Assembly: GCA_900541855.1 (NCBI GenBank)
Contig: UQLD01000001.1
Location: 1 to 64,000 of the forward strand
DNA from: an uncultured Collinsella sp.
GTDB taxonomy: Bacteria; Actinomycetota; Coriobacteriia; Coriobacteriales; Coriobacteriaceae
Reading direction: 5' to 3'
DNA length: 64,000 bases
The notes beneath the pieces were generated by a model. It searched no databases, was not told the origin of the DNA, and saw nothing but the letters and a program-made list of their open reading frames with translations. Within the stretch, counting starts at the first letter, position 1. Every line of letters starts with the position of its first letter. Positions 53,793 to 62,525 of this stretch are shown piece after piece. The position numbers and the translations under genes were made by a program.

Positions 53793-55148
53793 TTAGTAGG
53801 CGCGATCGTTGAGCGTGCTCCAGAGCTTCTTGGACTCAGCCATGGTCCACGCGTTGATCTTTTCCTCATCAATGCCAACGAACTCGCGATCCTTGTACAG
53901 GACGCGGCCGTTGATGATGGTGGTGCGGCAGTTTTTGCCCATCATGCCAAAGAGCATGTGGCCGTCGATGTTCTCCTCGCTCAACGGCGTAAAGGGCTTG
54001 TAGTCCATGACGATGACATCGGCGGCAGCGCCGGGCTCGAGCACACCGAGCTTGCGATCGAAGTACCTGCTGGCCATCTTGGCGTTGTTCTCGAACAGCA
54101 TGGTCATGGCCTCACACCAGCCCACGTTGGGCATGGCGGCGTTGTGGCGCTGAATGATCAAGAAGACCTTAAGGCTCTCGAGCATATCGTGAGTGTAGGC
54201 GTCGGTGCCCATGCACACGGGGATGCCGCGGCGGAAGAATTCGAGCACGGGGGCGCAGCCCACGGCGTTGCCCATATTGGATTCGGGGTTGTTGACGAGC
54301 CAAGTGCCGGACTCCTTGACGATATCCATCTCGGCAGGCGTCACGTGGATGCAGTGGCCCAGCATGGTGTCGGGACCCAGCAGGTTGTGCTGCAGCAGGC
54401 GCTCGACGGGGTTGATGCCACCGCGGTTGAGGCGGGAGTCCCACACGTCGTTCATGCCCTCGCACACATGGATGTGGAAGCCGGTCAGGCCGTTGTTGGC
54501 CTCGGCCATCTTATCCATGGTCTCGTCCGAAAGCGTAAAGGTAGCATGTCCGCCAAACATGGCGGCGATCATGTGGTTGTCGTTATCGCGACGCTCCTTG
54601 GCGGCCCACTGGGCAAATTCGGCGTTCTCGGCAATGGCCTGGTCGCACTTTTCCTGGCCGCGGCGATCGGAGACCTCGTAGCACAGGCACGAACGCATGC
54701 CCAGCTCCTGAGCTGCATCCTTAATGGTAAAGAGGCTTCCCGGAATCTCGCAGAAGCTCGCATGGTGATCGAAGATCGTGGTGACGCCATCACGGATGGA
54801 GTCCAAAATCGTAGCATAGGCGCTGGCCTTGGTGCCGTCGAGCGTCAGGTTGTCGTCGATCTTCCACCACTGCTGCTCGAGATTCTCCAAGAAGTTGGTG
54901 GGGTTGCAGCCCTTAATGGCAAGGCCGCGGGCCAGACCCGAGTAGATGTGGGTGTGGCAGTTGATGAGTCCGGGCATGATGAGGTTGCCCTGGGCATCGA
55001 CGTACTCGGCATCCGGGTACTTGGCCTTGAGCTCGCGCTCGGGGCCCACTTCGACGATCGTATCTCCGTCAATGGCGACCGCACCGTTTGGAATAAACGG
55101 GGTCTGAGCGTTGCGGGTAAAGACGGAACCGTTAGCGACCAGAAGCAT
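53793..55148 (-). CDS. ssnA: SsnA amidohydrolase (aminohydrolase family)
   Basis: A 451-residue metallohydrolase of the chlorohydrolase/guanine deaminase superfamily: GLINCHTHIYSGLARG (HxH), FHIHVCEG, GHCIHVTPAEM and GTDAYTHDMLESLK with the final Asp. SsnA proteins belong to the purine-degrading cluster and probably deaminate or open a nitrogen heterocycle. The ATG at 55148 has AAGGGAG upstream. A 195-base gap containing hairpins separates it from the permease. Confidence 0.9.
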   Translation of the reverse strand: MLLVANGSVFTRNAQTPFIPNGAVAIDGDTIVEVGPERELKAKYPDAEYVDAQGNLIMPGLINCHTHIYSGLARGLAIKGCNPTNFLENLEQQWWKIDDNLTLDGTKASAYATILDSIRDGVTTIFDHHASFCEIPGSLFTIKDAAQELGMRSCLCYEVSDRRGQEKCDQAIAENAEFAQWAAKERRDNDNHMIAAMFGGHATFTLSDETMDKMAEANNGLTGFHIHVCEGMNDVWDSRLNRGGINPVERLLQHNLLGPDTMLGHCIHVTPAEMDIVKESGTWLVNNPESNMGNAVGCAPVLEFFRRGIPVCMGTDAYTHDMLESLKVFLIIQRHNAAMPNVGWCEAMTMLFENNAKMASRYFDRKLGVLEPGAAADVIVMDYKPFTPLSEENIDGHMLFGMMGKNCRTTIINGRVLYKDREFVGIDEEKINAWTMAESKKLWSTLNDRAY

Positions 55149-55296
55149 GGATGCTCCCTTCAACATCAGAGGCGGGGTTTGACACCTCTGACATGGCGGA
55201 GTGCGAAGCGCCGGCCTACACCGGAAACGGGCCCTCTCCCGTCAACGCTTCACCAAAGGGACAAACCCTTTGAAGTGCGGCTTGGTGCCGCATGGC

Positions 55297-55326
55297 GTCG
55301 GCGGACGAGGCGATGCGTCCGCCGAC
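55297..55326 (-). promoter_or_regulatory. Hairpin between permease and ssnA
   Basis: A perfect 11-bp stem GTCGGCGGACG/CGTCCGCCGAC with an 8-base loop, 17 bases after the permease stop. No T-run, so read-through is expected. Confidence 0.65.
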
Positions 55327-55343
55327 GAATAGCACCGAATTGG

Positions 55344-56738
55344 TTACTTCTTGCTCTCGGGCAAGACCAGATCCACGGCAGCGTCCTTGGCAGCATCGAT
55401 GTGCTGAGCCACGACCGGCGTCTGCGGAAGGATCAGGTTAAGGACAATGGCCATGATGGCGGTGGGGGTTACGGCATTGGAGCCGATGACGGTGGACACC
55501 CAGGCGGGCATACCCTCGCCGGCAAGGCAACCGCTGGCCATCCAGATACCCAGGCCAAAGACGACGGAGGTGCCGACGATGGTGGTAGTGCGCTGCGTGA
55601 GGCCCTCGCGGGTGAACATGCGCACGCCGTTCATGGTGATGGTGCCAAAGACGCCGACGGTCGCGCCGCCGATGACGGGCTGCGGGATAGCGGAAAGGAC
55701 GGCAGAAAGCTGCGGGAACAGACCGGCGATGGCAAAGACGGCCGCAATGATCACAAAGACCCACTTGTTGACGACCTTGTTGGAGCAGATGATGCCCACG
55801 TTCTGGCCAAGGGCGCTGGTGGGAAGACCGCCCAGCAGACCGCCGACCATAGAGGTGAGGCCCTGGGACACGATAGCGCCGGAGAGCTCGCGCTCGGTGG
55901 GCATACGGTCGATGGAGCCCAGGCAGGCAGCGGAGACGTCACCGATAACCTGGATGGCAACCATGGGGAACACGACGGCGAGGGTAATGCAGACCTCGGG
56001 ATCAAACTCGAGCGCGTAGGGCATGAGCTTGGGAAGAGCGAAGACCTGAGCGGTGGCGACGCTGGAGAAGTCGATCATGCCAAAGGGGATGGAGACGATC
56101 ATGCCAACGATCATGCCAAAGAACACGGATCCCAGCTTGAGCGTGCCCTTGCCAAAGTTGGCGAGCGCAAAGACCACGGCGAAGGTGATAAGAGCGACGC
56201 ACCAGGCCTGCGGGGTGCCCCACAGCGGCGTACCCATACCGCCGGCCATATACTTGACGGCCGTGGGATACAGCGAAACGCCGATGGAGAAGATGACCGT
56301 ACCGGTCACGACGGGCGGGAACAGCCACTTGATCTTGCTGTAGGCCAGACCAAAGAGGACCGCGACGGCGCCGCCGACGATCTCGCCACCCAGCAGCGCA
56401 CCAAAGCTAAAGCCCGAGGCACCCATGGCCTGCAGGGCCGGCAGGAACGCGAACGAAACGCCCATGACGATGGGCAGGCCGCCGCCGATGCGACGGAAGG
56501 GAGCGAAGGCCTGAAGGGCCGTGTCGATCGCCGAAAGAATGAGCGCGACCTGGATGATGTCGGTACTCTGCTGGCTATTAAAGCCGTAGACGCCGGCCAT
56601 GATGACCGCCGGGGTAATGATGCCGGCAAACGATGCCAGTACGTGCTGAAGGGCACACGGGATCATTTCCTTAACGGGAGGCATGCCTTCGCGAGTGAAC
56701 AGGGCTTCAGTGCCGTTCGTAACCGTCTCCTGGGTCAT
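55344..56738 (-). CDS. uacT: Uracil-xanthine permease family transporter (probable urate/xanthine uptake)
   Basis: A 464-residue NCS2 permease with 12-14 membrane helices. The family signature region is ALGQNVGIICSNKVVNKW, and VGGLLGGLPTSALGQN precedes it. ACLGSIDRMPTERELSGAIVSQGLTSMVGG matches the helix 8-9 region of purine transporters. First gene of the ssnA-ygfK-xdhD operon, so uptake of urate or xanthine is likely; uracil cannot be excluded. Gene symbol is by context. Confidence 0.85.
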   Translation of the reverse strand: MTQETVTNGTEALFTREGMPPVKEMIPCALQHVLASFAGIITPAVIMAGVYGFNSQQSTDIIQVALILSAIDTALQAFAPFRRIGGGLPIVMGVSFAFLPALQAMGASGFSFGALLGGEIVGGAVAVLFGLAYSKIKWLFPPVVTGTVIFSIGVSLYPTAVKYMAGGMGTPLWGTPQAWCVALITFAVVFALANFGKGTLKLGSVFFGMIVGMIVSIPFGMIDFSSVATAQVFALPKLMPYALEFDPEVCITLAVVFPMVAIQVIGDVSAACLGSIDRMPTERELSGAIVSQGLTSMVGGLLGGLPTSALGQNVGIICSNKVVNKWVFVIIAAVFAIAGLFPQLSAVLSAIPQPVIGGATVGVFGTITMNGVRMFTREGLTQRTTTIVGTSVVFGLGIWMASGCLAGEGMPAWVSTVIGSNAVTPTAIMAIVLNLILPQTPVVAQHIDAAKDAAVDLVLPESKK

Positions 56739-57099
56739 TTGACCACCAATCCTCGAAGTAGTTGTTTTCGCATCTGACGCTCTATTGTGACGCAGTGCGG
56801 GGTTGAGGTTGTGCCTTCATTGCATATCGTATTAAAGATGATTCTCATTCTCAATAATAATTTTTTGTTATCAGACTATTCTTCAGCTGAAATTACGCAT
56901 TTCCGCAGGTCAGGAAAGTGTCTTGTCAAAATAACATCTAACATTTCTTTTGGTCAACCGTTTACCGCTAAATTCCTACCGTTCGTCTGCATTACGCAAT
57001 GTACCTGCGGATATACGAGATGATGGGCAGCGTGTTACCATGAGAAAAAATTGTTATGAACGCCCTCAGGGCATTGGATTTCACCCAAAGGAGTTACCC
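56739..57099. other. Divergent regulatory region between permease and second regulator
   Basis: An AT-rich stretch unlike the surroundings, with the Fur-like box at 56834-56852. Several possible -10 elements are present; none stands out. No second AACAAA-N3-TTTGTT site was found. Confidence 0.5.
56834..56852 (-). promoter_or_regulatory. Fur-like box upstream of the permease operon
   Basis: On the minus strand GAGAATGAGAATCATCTTT agrees with the 19-bp Fur consensus at 14 positions. It lies about 100 bases before the permease start, within a stretch of low GC. Confidence 0.45.
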
Positions 57100-57756
57100 G
57101 TGAACGAGACCGTACGTCGCTTTTTGCCGATGGTCGATTTCCTGGAGCAGGTACTCGGTAAGAACAGCGAGATCGTCCTGCACGATTTCTCGGATCCCGA
57201 CCACGCCATCGTCGATATCCGCAACGGTATCGTGAGCGGCCGCAAGGTCGGCGGTCCCGCTACCGATCTGGCACTCAAGATCATGCACGACGCCAAGTAT
57301 CGCGACCTGCCGTTTATTACGGGCTACGAGGGCCGCGGCGCCGGCGGCAAGACGCTGGAGTCGGCGACGTACTTTATCCGTGAGAATGACGAGATTGTCG
57401 GTATGCTCTGCGTCAACACCGATCTTTCCACGGTCCGTTCCATCAACGCCATGGCGCAGCAGCTCATGACGTGCTTCGACGCGGCGCCGACGCGCACGGA
57501 GCCCGCGTCTATCGAGGTCGAAAGCCTTTCGGAGTCCACACAGGAGCTCATCGACCGCAGCATTGCCGAGCTGCTGAGCGCGCGCGGGCTGGATGTAGCG
57601 TCGCTTGGTCAGAGCGACCGCGTGGATGTCATTCGCCACCTCAACGGCAACGGGGTGTTCATGCTCAAGGGCGCCGTGGCCTGCGCCGCCACCGCGCTGG
57701 GCATCTCGGAGCCCAGCGTCTACCGCTACCTGCAAAAAGTCCGCAAGGAAGGCTAA
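57100..57756 (+). CDS. YheO/DauR-type PAS-HTH regulator of the permease-ssnA-ygfK-xdhD operon
   Basis: A 218-residue paralogue of the regulator at 40,569. The PAS core is NSEIVLHDFSDPDHAIVDIRNGIVSGRKVGG and ESATYFIRENDEIVGMLCVNTDLS. The C-terminal HTH contains DRVDVIRHLNGNGVFMLKGAVACAATALGISEPSVYRYL. The GTG at 57100 has AAAGGAG at ideal spacing; upstream in-frame codons lack one. Divergent from the permease, so it probably controls that operon. Confidence 0.85.
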   Translation: MNETVRRFLPMVDFLEQVLGKNSEIVLHDFSDPDHAIVDIRNGIVSGRKVGGPATDLALKIMHDAKYRDLPFITGYEGRGAGGKTLESATYFIRENDEIVGMLCVNTDLSTVRSINAMAQQLMTCFDAAPTRTEPASIEVESLSESTQELIDRSIAELLSARGLDVASLGQSDRVDVIRHLNGNGVFMLKGAVACAATALGISEPSVYRYLQKVRKEG

Positions 57757-57813
57757 CCCGCTGACTCCTTGGGGACGGAGGAAAACGGATTATTTTTGTC
57801 GCATCGCTTGACA

Positions 57814-57845
57814 AAAGACCCTGCAGCTCGCACTGCAGGGTCTTT
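57814..57845. terminator. Bidirectional terminator between the regulator and ridA
   Basis: A GACCCTGCAG/CTGCAGGGTC stem with A- and T-runs on both sides serves the two convergent genes. Confidence 0.92.
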
Positions 57846-57876
57846 TTGCATGTCATGTTTAGTTGTTGCCAACGCC

Positions 57877-58254
57877 TTAGAGAGCAGCGACGACCTCAAT
57901 CTCGACCAGACCGCCGGCCGGAAGGGCGGCAACCTGGAAAGCGCTGCGCGCGGGGAACGGGGCCTCGAACTTGGAAGCGTAGATCTCGTTCACGGCAGCG
58001 AAGTCGGCAATGTCGGCCAGGTAGACCGTGGTCTTGACGACATCGGCAAAGGTGGCACCGGCAGCGGTCAGCAGAGCCTCGACGTTAGCAAGGGACTGCT
58101 TAGCCTGGGCCTCAATGCCCTCGGGCATCTTTCCGGTTGCGGGGTCGATGCCCAGCTGGCCGGACAGGAACACCATGTTGCCGGTCTGGATGCCGGGGGA
58201 ATACGGGCCGATGGCTGCGGGTGCGTTATCGGAAGACACGACGGTCTTGCTCAT
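57877..58254 (-). CDS. ridA: RidA family reactive intermediate deaminase
   Basis: A 125-residue RidA/YjgF protein: SSDNAPAAIGPYSPGIQTGNMVFLSGQLG, then KTTVYLADIADFAAVNE and the arginine motif PARSAFQVAALP. It hydrolyses enamines and imines such as 2-aminoacrylate, which is produced by YgeX-type ammonia-lyases. Its position near the yge genes fits a protective role. The ATG at 58254 follows AAGGAGAA. It has its own promoter and a structured leader. Confidence 0.94.
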   Translation of the reverse strand: MSKTVVSSDNAPAAIGPYSPGIQTGNMVFLSGQLGIDPATGKMPEGIEAQAKQSLANVEALLTAAGATFADVVKTTVYLADIADFAAVNEIYASKFEAPFPARSAFQVAALPAGGLVEIEVVAAL

Positions 58255-58292
58255 GTTTTTCTCCTTACGATCAATTGAGAGAGCGTGAGCGC

Positions 58293-58330
58293 GGTGTTCA
58301 CACCGGGAGGCACAGTTCGGTCTGAACACC
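58293..58330. promoter_or_regulatory. Dyad in the ridA leader
   Basis: GGTGTTCA-C-ACCG pairs with CGGT-C-TGAACACC around a 12-base loop. It lies just downstream of the predicted start of transcription, a position suited to a repressor or an RNA switch. Confidence 0.6.
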
Positions 58331-58343
58331 GCGCTTGATTGGG

Positions 58344-58372
58344 ATAGTACTCAAGGTTTCTGTTTGATGCAA
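58344..58372 (-). promoter_or_regulatory. Promoter for ridA
   Basis: On the minus strand TTGCAT (58367-58372), a 17-base spacer and TACTAT (58344-58349). Confidence 0.65.
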
Positions 58373-58554
58373 GAATATTATCAGCTTGCGAGAATATTTT
58401 ATCGCCCAACGGTTTCCCCGAACCGCTGAACGGTTCTCATGTGGAGCAGCCAGTCCAAGCTGCTGAAGACTTTGTCCTGCTTAGGCTGCGGGCGTCGCCC
58501 ACCGCAGCGACGCCACTATACTTTTGAGTATCTGAGCATTTTGAAAGGCAGGAT

Positions 58555-61047
58555 ATGACCGCAACCGCCAGTCGAACCACCAACCGCAGACCCGAGCTCT
58601 TGGCGCCCGCCGGAGGGCCCGAGCCCTTTGCCGCCGCACTCGCCGCCGGGGCAGACGCCATCTACTGCGGCATGGGCAGCTTCAACGCCCGCCGCAAGGC
58701 CACCAACTTTACCGACGAGGCCTTTGAGCAAGCCTGCCGCGCCGCGCATCTAGCCGGGTCGCGCGTCTACGTCACGGTCAACATCATCATCAAGCAGTCC
58801 GAGATGGGCGATGCACTGCAGCTCATTCATCGCTGCTCCACGCTGGGCGCCGATGCCTTCATTATCCAGGACTGGGGCCTGTTCTTTGAGGTCAAACGCA
58901 CCATGCCCGGCATCGAGACGCATATCTCGACCCAGGCGAACATCCACGACGACCGCGGAACCCTTTGGTGCCGCGAGCAGGGCGCCGACCGCGTGACCCT
59001 CTCGCGCGAGCTTTCCATCGACGAGATTGCCGCCATTCACGATGCCGCGCCCGATGTGGACCTTGAAGTCTTTAGCCACGGTGCCATCTGCTTTTGCTAC
59101 TCGGGCCTGTGCCTGCTCTCGAGCTTTGCCATGGCGGGCCGCTCGGCCAACCGCGGCATGTGCGCTCAGCCCTGTCGCCTGCCTTACGAGCTGATCGACG
59201 AGAACGGCCGCACGCTCTCCCCCGCCGGCCGCGAGCGTGCGCTATGCCCGCGCGACACCAACACTTCGCAGCTTGTTCGCCGTCTGTATGACGCCGGTGC
59301 CGCATCGCTCAAGCTCGAGGGCCGCATGAAGGCGCCCGATTACGTGTACTCCATCGTTGATGTGTATCGTCGCGAAATTGACGACATGCTATCCGGAGCC
59401 ACCGTTGCCAAGGACGAGGAAGCCGCCCGCCAGCGCCAGCTCAAGCGCTGCTTCAACCGCGACTTTACGCACGCCTATCAGGACGGCACCTCGGGCGACG
59501 AGATGATGAGCTACGAGCGCTCCAACAACCGCGGCCAGATCGTGGGCACGGTGCTGGGCAGCCGCCCGGCCAACCGCGATGTGCGTGGCCTCAAGCCCGA
59601 CGACCGCCGTCGCCGCGCCGCCATCGCCCGCATTGAGCTGTTTGAACCCGTGGGCAAGGGCGACTTGTTGGAACTTCGCCACGATAACGAGTTTGACCAG
59701 TTCCTGACCACCATTGCCGCAGATGATGCCGCCGCGGGCGACATCATCGAGTGCCGCGTGCCCCGCAGCATGCCCGAGGGCTGCCGCGTGCGCGTCATCC
59801 GCAGCCAGCGCGCTATTGACGCCGCCGGCGCCGCGCTCAAGCGCGATGTGCTGCGCCGCCGAGCTGTTGATGTGTCCGTCGTGGCGCGCCTGGGCGAGCC
59901 GTTTACTGTCACGCTTACTTGCTGCGACGACCCATCGCTCACCGCCACGGCCACGGGCTTTACCGTCGAGGCTGCCAAGACCCGCGCCGTCGAGGCGGCA
60001 GACCTGGTTGAGCATGTGGGCCGCATGGGCTCCTCGCCCTTTGAGGCTGCGAGCTTTGACGTTTCGCTCGACGCCAGCTGTGGCATGGGCTTCTCCGCCG
60101 TGCACAAGGTGCGCGCTGCCGCCTGTAAAGCCTTGGAGGAGGCCATTCTGGCGCCGTACGAGGAGCGCGCGAAAACGCTCGAGTTGCCGGTGCTCGACAA
60201 ATGTACGCGCGCCATGCCCGCGCATTACCGCGACGAGCCGCAGATCTGCGCCAGCGTCACCTCGCTCGAAGCTGCCGAGGCAGCCCGCGCGGAGGGTGCG
60301 ACGCGCATCTACATGACCACCGATGCGCTCGATGCGGCCGGGCTCTCCCCCGCCGATGCGCTTGAGCAGGGCATCGTACCCGTACTCGACGAGGTCTGCC
60401 GCGCCGTCGACCACGAGCGCGTCGATCCCTGGATCAATGCCGGAGCCACGGTCGCCGTCGGCAATATCTCCGAGCTCGCCGTAGCCGCGCAGGCCGGCGC
60501 CACGGCCGAGATTCGCTCTTGCCTGCCGGTGCACAACACGCCCTGCATGGAGGCGCTTGCTGAGCGCGGCGCCGGTGCGTTTTGGCTCTCGCCCGAAATC
60601 ACGCTCGACGAGATTGTCTCGCTCGGCGCCGCCGCGCCCGCGGCTCTGGGCATCACCGTTTTTGGCCGCCCGCGCGTCATGACGAGCGAGCACTGCATTC
60701 TGCAGGTCGCCAACGGCTGCATCCACGATTGCGCCAACTGCCGCCTGCGTGCCCGCAAGCTCTCGCTCAAGAATATCGACGGAAAGGTCATGCCCGTTCG
60801 CACCGACATCCACGGCCGCTCTCGCCTGTACGATGCTTATCCCATCGACCTTACGCCGCAGGTTCCTCAGCTGCTCGACGCCGGCGTGCGTCGTCTCATG
60901 GTGGGCGGAACGCTGCTCGAGACGGATGAGGTGGGCCGTGCCGTCGCCCGCGTCCGTCGTGCCGTCGAGGCCGCGCAGGCCGGCCGCAAGCCCGCCGCCC
61001 GTCTGCGCGGGGCGACCTCGGGCTGCATGTTTGTGGGAATCAGCTAA
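58555..61047 (+). CDS. Peptidase U32 family protein, long form
   Basis: An 830-residue U32 protein. The signature is LEVFSHGAICFCYSGLCLLS followed by NRGMCAQPCRLPYEL. The N-terminus ELLAPAGGPEPFAAALAAGADAIYCGMGSFNARR is the barrel start. The C-terminal half has a DUF3656-like region and a Cys cluster (CILQVANGCIHDCANCRLRARKL). It resembles the 652-residue U32 protein at 12,879 but is longer. Probably an RNA hydroxylase. AAAGGCAGG precedes the ATG; the next gene (rluA-type) starts 15 bases after its stop. Confidence 0.85.
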   Translation: MTATASRTTNRRPELLAPAGGPEPFAAALAAGADAIYCGMGSFNARRKATNFTDEAFEQACRAAHLAGSRVYVTVNIIIKQSEMGDALQLIHRCSTLGADAFIIQDWGLFFEVKRTMPGIETHISTQANIHDDRGTLWCREQGADRVTLSRELSIDEIAAIHDAAPDVDLEVFSHGAICFCYSGLCLLSSFAMAGRSANRGMCAQPCRLPYELIDENGRTLSPAGRERALCPRDTNTSQLVRRLYDAGAASLKLEGRMKAPDYVYSIVDVYRREIDDMLSGATVAKDEEAARQRQLKRCFNRDFTHAYQDGTSGDEMMSYERSNNRGQIVGTVLGSRPANRDVRGLKPDDRRRRAAIARIELFEPVGKGDLLELRHDNEFDQFLTTIAADDAAAGDIIECRVPRSMPEGCRVRVIRSQRAIDAAGAALKRDVLRRRAVDVSVVARLGEPFTVTLTCCDDPSLTATATGFTVEAAKTRAVEAADLVEHVGRMGSSPFEAASFDVSLDASCGMGFSAVHKVRAAACKALEEAILAPYEERAKTLELPVLDKCTRAMPAHYRDEPQICASVTSLEAAEAARAEGATRIYMTTDALDAAGLSPADALEQGIVPVLDEVCRAVDHERVDPWINAGATVAVGNISELAVAAQAGATAEIRSCLPVHNTPCMEALAERGAGAFWLSPEITLDEIVSLGAAAPAALGITVFGRPRVMTSEHCILQVANGCIHDCANCRLRARKLSLKNIDGKVMPVRTDIHGRSRLYDAYPIDLTPQVPQLLDAGVRRLMVGGTLLETDEVGRAVARVRRAVEAAQAGRKPAARLRGATSGCMFVGIS

Positions 61048-61062
61048 CCGAAAGGCTTACAC

Positions 61063-61722
61063 GTGAACGAAGAACCTCAAGTCCTCTACTGCGACGCCTG
61101 GCTCATGGCCATCGACAAGCCCGCCGGCATGATCGTCCACGGCGACGGCACCGGCGAGCGCACACTTACCGACTACGCCAGCGACCTGCTGCTGGCGATG
61201 GGCGACGGCTTTGCCGCGACCGACATGCAGCCGCTCAACCGCCTGGACCGCGACACCACCGGCGTGGTGTTGTTCTCTCTCGACAAGCAGACGCAGCCCG
61301 CCTTTGACCAGATGGTCATCGACCACGCTTTCGAAAAGCACTACCTGGCGCTCGCCGAGGGCAAGATCGACTGGAACGAAAAGCTCATCGACAAGCCCAT
61401 CGCCCGCGACCGCCACGACAGCCGAAAGATGCGCGTCGGCGCCAGCGGCAAGCCGTCTCAAACGCGCGTGAAGGTGCTCAAGCGTCTTAAGAGCCGTCGT
61501 GGCCTGCCCACGCGCTCGTATATCGATGTCGAGCTGCTCACCGGCCGCAAGCACCAAATCCGTGTGCATCTGGCCAGCGAGCGTCATCCCCTGGTGGGCG
61601 ACGAGCTCTACGGCACGCCACGTCCCTGCGGCCTGATGCTCCACGCCCACAGCGTGTCCTTTACGCATCCCGTAACCGGCGAGCACATCCACATCGAAGC
61701 CCCCTGCCCCTGGGAGCCCTAA
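61063..61722 (+). CDS. RluA family pseudouridine synthase
   Basis: A 219-residue synthase: the catalytic Asp is in LNRLDRDTTGVVLF, with IDKPAGMIVHGDG and the C-terminal LLTGRKHQIRVHLASERHPLVGDELYG. The N-terminal S4 domain of longer RluA members is missing. It modifies rRNA or tRNA; the position is unknown. The start is a GTG preceded by a CGAAAGG site. Pairing with the U32 gene suggests a shared RNA-modification unit. Confidence 0.88.
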   Translation: MNEEPQVLYCDAWLMAIDKPAGMIVHGDGTGERTLTDYASDLLLAMGDGFAATDMQPLNRLDRDTTGVVLFSLDKQTQPAFDQMVIDHAFEKHYLALAEGKIDWNEKLIDKPIARDRHDSRKMRVGASGKPSQTRVKVLKRLKSRRGLPTRSYIDVELLTGRKHQIRVHLASERHPLVGDELYGTPRPCGLMLHAHSVSFTHPVTGEHIHIEAPCPWEP

Positions 61723-61759
61723 ACCACCACAATGGGGACAGGCACCTTTGTGGTGGTTT
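61721..61759 (+). terminator. Terminator after the pseudouridine synthase
   Basis: A perfect 11-bp AAACCACCACA/TGTGGTGGTTT stem. The loop contains the GGGGAC core seen in the dispersed repeat. Confidence 0.8.
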
Positions 61760-61775
61760 TGGCCTTGTCCCGTCG

Positions 61776-62522
61776 CTAGACCGTGATGACGTTGTCCATC
61801 GACTGGTACTTGGCGGGTACTTCGCCCGCAGTAATAATCGTTGCGTCGCGGAAGTCCGCAAACTTGACGGGCGCCACCATGCCAAATTTGCTGGCGTCCG
61901 AGATTACGAAGCGTTTGGCGGTATGGCGCATCGAGATACGCTTGACCTGCGCTTCCTCGATATCCGGTGTGGTGAGACCTTGCTCGGCGGCGATGCCATT
62001 GGAACCCCAAAAACCGCAGTTGAAGTTATAGCGGTCCAGGGTTGCCAAGGCATCGGGACCGACGAGTGCCTCGGTCTCGGGCTTGAGCTCGCCGCCCAGC
62101 ACCACGGTGCGCATGCCGCGCAGAGCGAGATGCTGGGCATGGAGCACGGAATCGGTCACATAGGTGACGCCCTCAAGGCGCGGAAGATGCTCGATGAGCT
62201 TGAGGGTCGTGGATCCCGAATCGATATACACAAAGCTATCGGGCTCCACAAGCGCCGCGGCGCGGGCGCAGATACGCTCCTTGTCGTCGTTATGGAGATC
62301 GCTGCGCTCACTGATCGTTAGGTCGCGCGTCACGTGCGCGCGCTCAAGACTTGTCGCGCCACCGTGCACCTTGGCGATACGGTGTGCGCGGTCGAGCGCC
62401 TGCAGGTCGCGCCGAATGGTAGACGCCGTCACGCCCAGGGCTTCAGCAAGCTCCGGCACGGTAACCGAGCCGGCCTGCTGCACCATCGTCACGATCGCGT
62501 TGAGCCTATCTTCCGCAAGCAT
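61776..62522 (-). CDS. DeoR family transcriptional regulator
   Basis: A 248-residue DeoR: an N-terminal HTH (SVTVPELAEALGVTASTIRRDLQALDRAHRI) and a sugar-phosphate sensing domain (VYIDSGSTTLKLIEHL, VVLGGELKPETEALVGPDAL, FWGSNGIAAEQGLTTPDIEEAQVKR, ISDASKFGMVAP). It starts 3 bases after the oxidoreductase stop, so they form one operon and the regulator probably controls itself and its partner. Confidence 0.9.
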   Translation of the reverse strand: MLAEDRLNAIVTMVQQAGSVTVPELAEALGVTASTIRRDLQALDRAHRIAKVHGGATSLERAHVTRDLTISERSDLHNDDKERICARAAALVEPDSFVYIDSGSTTLKLIEHLPRLEGVTYVTDSVLHAQHLALRGMRTVVLGGELKPETEALVGPDALATLDRYNFNCGFWGSNGIAAEQGLTTPDIEEAQVKRISMRHTAKRFVISDASKFGMVAPVKFADFRDATIITAGEVPAKYQSMDNVITV

Positions 62523-62525
62523 CGC

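Noticed and set aside
53958..56777. 939-codon plus-strand frame opposite ssnA and the permease
   Set aside because: It is the complement of two well-supported genes; rich in His, Gly and Asp, as expected of a shadow frame.
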